DNA from: Hypsibius dujardini
Taxonomy: Eukaryota > Tardigrada > Eutardigrada > Parachela > Hypsibiidae
DNA length: 21,076 bases
Assembly: GCA_001579985.1 (NCBI GenBank)
Contig: LRSR01006804.1
Location: 1 to 21,076, forward strand
Direction of reading: 5' to 3'
Below the pieces are notes generated by a model. That model searched no databases. It was not told the origin of the DNA and saw nothing but the letters and a program-made list of their open reading frames with translations. A program made the position numbers and the translations under genes. Positions within the stretch are counted from its first letter, which is position 1; each line of letters opens with the position of its first letter. Below, one piece after another: positions 17,449 to 21,076 of the stretch.

Positions 17449-18347
17449 ATGAAACTTTCAATTTTTACTTCCGCGTTCATGGGAATCATTCTTGTTACTA
17501 CCTGTAAGTCCCGTCATATTTTCAAGTGTTCGTCTGTTGGGGAAAACCTTGCGCTAACCGAGTTAAGCCATTACACTCGTTGCATGGCTGTTGTACAGCA
17601 GTCGAGTTAAAGTGCTTAATTCGGTTAGGGCAAGCTTTTTGCCACGTTTGTAAGACTGCGCTAAGCTTGTCTCTACTTTTACAACTGCCTGGATTGTAAC
17701 GCGACCGCACGTCATCGTGACATCGTGAAAGGGGCAGTGGTTTCTGCGTGAACCACGTGTTCTCCGGTCGGTTTACCAGAGTTATGTAGACAGGATCACA
17801 GGATTGAACCCGGGTCGTGTCTATTCAGTACCGTTCACCAAATTAGCGCCCTAGGGGACAAATCTACGGAAAAGCACAACTGTACAATCAATCGATCGAG
17901 CACAACGAGTAAGCTGTACGAAATGAGCCAATCAGAGCAGAGTGAATCAGATTGAACGTTCAATCGAGTGCAAGGCCATAGTGAGGGAGGCGGGGCTTAG
18001 CTATCTCTTGAGATCGCGAGCACACGGTAAACCAGCCTCTACTTGTACTGTAGGTATCACCCTTCTAGCACATGAAGGCGACTGCTCTGCCGTGCCAGTG
18101 GTTCGCGTCGCGAGAAACTCCAGCGGACTACCCTGTGCCTGTAGTCCGAAGGACGATCCGGCATGTGGTATGGATGGAATGACCTATTTGAACTCGTGCC
18201 ACGCGGACTGCAACGGTAGGAGGGAGGGGCGGAGCTTGTTAATAGGAACGCACCTCCTGTCTGAATCCCGTTTTCATAAGGCTTTTTCCTTTAGGACTTG
18301 CTCTGCAGCATTCTGGACCGTGTAGCAAAGAGCAGGGTCAACTGTAA
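17449..18347 (+). CDS. Secreted single-domain Kazal-type inhibitor-like protein
   Basis: Exons 17449-17503, 18054-18215 and 18295-18347; 89 aa, with GTAAGT and GTAGGA donors and TGTAG and TTTAG acceptors. Residues 1 to about 19 form a signal peptide (MKLSIFTSAFMGIILVTTC). The Kazal domain is 46-82 with C46, C48, C56, C67, C71 and C82, the same C-x-C-x7-C-x10-C-x3-C-x10-C spacing as the upstream gene, and a CGMDGMTYLNSC core. Both introns are phase 1 and lie at the same two places as in the neighbour (after the signal peptide; between Cys5 and Cys6), so the two genes look like tandem paralogues. The P1 position by ovomucoid numbering is Pro50 (CSPKDDPAC), unusual for a standard-mechanism inhibitor, with Lys next to it. 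N40 is a glycosylation sequon. Two extra cysteines, C19 and C29, lie before the domain; C19 may be at the signal cleavage point. Confidence 0.85.
17548..17634. repeat. 87-bp imperfect palindrome in intron 1 of the single-domain Kazal gene
   Basis: Arms CTTGCGCTAACCGAGTTAAG (17548-17567) and CTTAATTCGGTTAGGGCAAG (17615-17634) pair with two mismatches, and ACTCG/CGAGT pair further in. It may be the 3' part of the SINE-like sequence that extends to about 17850 on the minus strand. Confidence 0.7.
17640..17850 (-). mobile_element. Possible tRNA-derived SINE in a Kazal intron
   Basis: On the minus strand, GCGCTAATTTGGTGAACGG (plus 17831-17849) resembles a tRNA A-box/D-loop, and GGTTCAATCC (17801-17810) matches a B box. 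The spacing between them is a few bases shorter than in an intact tRNA and the arms do not pair well, so this is not a functional tRNA gene. The downstream body is unique within this window. Confidence 0.35.
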
Positions 18348-19335
18348 CCGTTGCATCGATATCTACCCGTACGTGTGCACTACATTACGAGTAGATGCGG
18401 GGTAGTGCGTTTTGTTTTCACGAAATGCTAATTTGCATGCCGCTCGAAATGTCTTTGTCTAATGGACAGATTAAGTGTATGTTACATTGACGGTTAAATT
18501 GACCTTGTGGACCGTACATTGACGGTTCATCCTTTGGGCTATGGTGATTAGAGTGTGTCAAGGGGAAAACCAATGCTCCGGAAGTCATCGTGCCTAGCAT
18601 ACTCATTATCTCGTGTTCTTTCCCTCCCCTGTGGAATACCCTGTCTTTGTCTGTAAACGAATATCTATAAAGAGGTACTCCGGAGAAATTGGCTGTGCCG
18701 GCTTAACTCATAGGGACTTTCTATAACGCATGCATTACTTGATAATCTACAGTATAGTTGAGAATATTTGCATGAGCAATCGGCGGTTGGCATGTGCGGT
18801 CCTACGGTCACCCATAAAGAGTCGTTTCTAGTTCGGATCTTTCGTCTCATGAGAAGTGTGCGTGACGTCATGCCTGCGTGCGCATCGCTCTCTCGCGTTG
18901 TATCTCATGTGAGAGGCGCAGCGGATCGCACATCAAAGTGATTTGCGCTGTATCTCACGTTGTACGCGTAACTATTTCGCCACGATCTTGTAATCTCACG
19001 CACAAATCCAAACCATAACAGCGCCTTAAGCCGTGTAGCTTCCAGGTCATGCTCTGCATACCAATTGTACCTCTGGCACACTACCACCGTGGTTCCCTTT
19101 GGTTCTGGACCGATAAGTTCAGTTGCATATTTCCACGACCTTTCCAAAATCCAAGAAGTACTTTAGCCTTCTTTGGTGAATGCTACAATACGCACTTGGC
19201 GTACTACGTACTCCAAGAAGCAGTCTGGTTATACCGCATCGTCGATCACCATAAAACGACCCTGCCAGAATGCCCGCGAATCATTTCGACCTTCCGCGAC
19301 AGTGTGCGGGACTTCCGTAAACCTCGACGCATTGA
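18348..19335. other. Long spacer without a recognised gene
   Basis: Open frames on both strands are short and unlike any protein I recognise. ACATTGACGGTT occurs twice (18484 and 18516 regions). TATCTCA(C/T)GT words recur at about 18900-18960 beside CpG-rich sequence. No poly(A) signal for the Kazal gene could be chosen confidently. Confidence 0.3.
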
Positions 19336-19548
19336 GGTGAAGGGTGAAGGATGCATGGTGAGGGTGAAGGGTGAAGGGTGAGGGTGAAGGGTGCACGGTG
19401 AGGGTGCAGGGTGAAGGGTGAAGGGTGCAGGGTGAAGGTGCAGGGTGAGGGTAAAGGGTGAGGGTGAAGGGTGCAGGGTTTGGGTGAAGGGTGCAGGGTG
19501 AGGGTGCAGGGTGAGGGTGAAGGGTGCAGGGTGAGGGTGAAGGGTGCG
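19336..19548. repeat. G-rich minisatellite (GGGTGA/GGGTGAA/GGGTGCA)
   Basis: About 30 units of 6-7 bp, each starting GGGTG and ending A, AA or CA, arranged in higher-order patterns such as GGGTGAAGGGTGCAGGGTGA. Regular G-triplets every 6-7 bp on the plus strand make it a strong G-quadruplex candidate. The reverse strand is open and encodes only HPSPCTL-type repeats, not a credible protein. Confidence 0.92.
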
Positions 19549-20002
19549 ATGGGCGACACGATGTTCGCCGGACGCTTGCGATCACTCGATATTTCTCTCC
19601 CTTCCGATCTCCGGAAATGCAAATCTCTCAACACCTTCACATCTCGTGTGGTTGCTTTTTTGGGTGAAAATGCGGTACAGGGAACCCACGTTAAAAAATA
19701 CAGTGTTTGTTTCGGTGTTGCGGTCTCCGTCTGTTTCTGTTTCATTAAAACCCATCAAAACCCATCGAATGATAATGGTCTTTGTTTGTTCTGCGGTCTC
19801 AGGGGGAACCATCGAAACACCGTAACAAACGTATACATGCGTCAAAAACATAGAGGCTTTTCAACTTGGGTATCCTTTTCTGCATTCTTCCCCTTTTGGT
19901 AAGTTTTTGTAGAGTAGCTAGTTTTGTACTGCCTTCAAACAGACTTTATATATCCCGCAAGGGTTTGTCTGCTTCAGTCGAACAAAAGCAGTAACAACAA
20001 CG

Positions 20003-20134
20003 CTCGTGCGAAAATTGACTTGTATCAGATACATGATCCGATACAAAAACGGATATCCGATATATGATCCGATACAAAAAACGGATATCCGATATATGAT
20101 CCGATACAACTTATTTGAGGCATTTTCGCACGAG
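20003..20134. repeat. Inverted repeat enclosing a 31-32 bp tandem repeat
   Basis: CTCGTGCGAAAA at 20003 is mirrored by TTTTCGCACGAG ending at 20134, and TTGTATC/GATACAA also pair. Between them, GATCCGATACAAAA(A)ACGGATATCCGATATAT occurs at 20035 and 20066, with a partial third copy at 20098. The unit itself contains the palindrome CGGATATCCG, so the whole stretch can form several hairpins. Confidence 0.8.
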
Positions 20135-20325
20135 ACGGCACATTCGCAGGGTATACTTCCCAATACGTTCATGCACCTAGTGCCCATGATTAGTGACACA
20201 AAAACGATCTTCATTACGAACGAGTCCGATGGCGTTATACGGTCGCACAGAAACAGCCGCTCTTCTGGTACCACCTAACATTTCAAGTAATCACAACAAG
20301 CAATTCTAGCCACCCTTTTCTTGAG

Positions 20326-20360
20326 CCCTATTTCTGGCCCTATTTCTGGCCCTATTTCAG
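20326..20360. repeat. Short tandem repeat CCCTATTTCTGG
   Basis: Three copies of CCCTATTTCTGG (12 bp; the third reads CCCTATTTCAGG). It is short, low in information and has no associated gene. Confidence 0.8.
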
Positions 20361-20618
20361 GTAATTTTAGCATTGTATATTAAAAAATAAATATTTACAT
20401 CTTATACATTAAAATGCATTAAAATATACTTTATGGTGGAACTATGTGTATTTTTTCCAAAAAGGCTGGAGATGGTAGCGTAGCTTTCAAAATTGTTGAG
20501 CATAATCCCGCCTCCCAAAACCCGAAAATTAATTGGCTGATCCCGATCGATTGAAATGGAATTTTGAATGAGTTGGTGTCCAGAAAGGTATATACGGTAT
20601 TTATGCTTAGGAAAGGAC

Positions 20619-20675
20619 CCACCCGTATATTATGACTGCACACACTGCGCTTCACTGCAGTCATAATTTACGGTG
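20619..20675. repeat. Short hairpin
   Basis: CCGTATATTATGACTGCA and TGCAGTCATAATTTACGG are near-complementary arms around a 15-nt loop. It could be a remnant of a small inverted-repeat element. Confidence 0.6.
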
Positions 20676-21076
20676 GATCTAAAAATCAGCACCATGTGGT
20701 CGGAACTTTACAGTAGAGCCCGTTTATCTCGCTCGGGTCTGTCAATCACGACCAGTCGTGTGCAACATCAAGCTTCCCAGCAAAGCCAGAAGACAAAAAA
20801 AACCATCTCGAAGCATAAAACTAATAACAAGCTTCGCGCGCGGCGGTGTGCAGAAATAAGAGGGAAAGGTGGGAAGACCGACGAAAAAACCTAAGCGACA
20901 GCTGACAAAAACGCCCTTAACGAAGGAAGCCATTAATTATAACATCCAACAAGAAGAGAAGTAGGAGGAGAAAGAGATCATGCGACAACGACGATAAATA
21001 ATTTATGATCTTCCACGTCAGGGGCGACCGCGACGCGCATCAGCTCGCCAGGAGCCGGACGCGCGCGCGTGCTCCG
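20676..21076. other. Window end, no supported gene
   Basis: An ATG at 20694 opens a basic Ser/Lys/Gln-rich frame of 66 codons with no recognisable motif. The last 60 bp are CpG-rich (GACGCGCGCGCGTG) and could belong to a promoter or exon outside the window. Confidence 0.25.

Noticed and set aside
19229-19745. Minus-strand Pro/Ser/Thr/His-rich frames of 118 and 154 codons
   Set aside because: They are translations of the G-rich minisatellite; low complexity is expected for any array of this composition.
20694-20894. 66-codon basic ORF near the window end
   Set aside because: No recognisable motif, no splice or promoter support, and composition like its surroundings.

Overview
This window is nuclear DNA from a eukaryote, most probably an invertebrate animal. 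Coding sequence is broken by GT-AG introns. The recognisable genes are a GT49/B4GAT1-like glycosyltransferase, eukaryotic QTRT1, NOL9 and secreted Kazal inhibitors. Introns, promoters and spacers are full of short palindromic transposon-like elements and ATTG/GATTGATT-type simple repeats. Introns range from 58 nt to about 1 kb. Nothing bacterial or plasmid-like is visible. I cannot name the phylum from sequence alone.

Layout. (1) 370-1760 (+): the 3' two exons of a B4GAT1-like GT49 glycosyltransferase; its 5' exons lie outside the window. (2) 1889-4220 (-): a complete seven-exon QTRT1 gene (queuine tRNA-ribosyltransferase catalytic subunit), convergent with the first gene; a 20-bp tandem array covers the junction and contains the QTRT1 stop codon. 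(3) 4640-9424 (+): a four-exon NOL9-like polynucleotide 5'-hydroxyl kinase gene, divergent from QTRT1, with a long low-complexity N-terminal extension. (4) 9425-15000: no confident gene. It holds a 766-bp foldback element, a copy of a repeated hairpin element, a doubtful 143-codon ORF, and three further TA-flanked inverted-repeat elements, one carrying a 426-bp minisatellite. (5) 15067-18347 (+): two adjacent secreted Kazal-type protease inhibitor genes, one with three domains (six exons) and one with a single domain (three exons). Both share signal-peptide exons, identical cysteine spacing and phase-1 introns. (6) 18348-21076: no convincing gene; G-rich minisatellite, short tandem repeats and hairpins.

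The exon structures given were built by hand. In each, all splice phases close to an exact open reading frame (QTRT1 460 aa, NOL9-like 1036 aa, Kazal-3 225 aa, Kazal-1 89 aa), which is strong internal support. The two housekeeping RNA genes (QTRT1: tRNA queuosine; NOL9: rRNA processing) probably share the roughly 420-bp spacer as a bidirectional promoter. The Kazal pair looks like a local duplication cluster. The other main theme is the density of at least six different inverted-repeat elements, several with apparent TA target duplications. Four copies of one modular family are present, three of them in introns of host genes.
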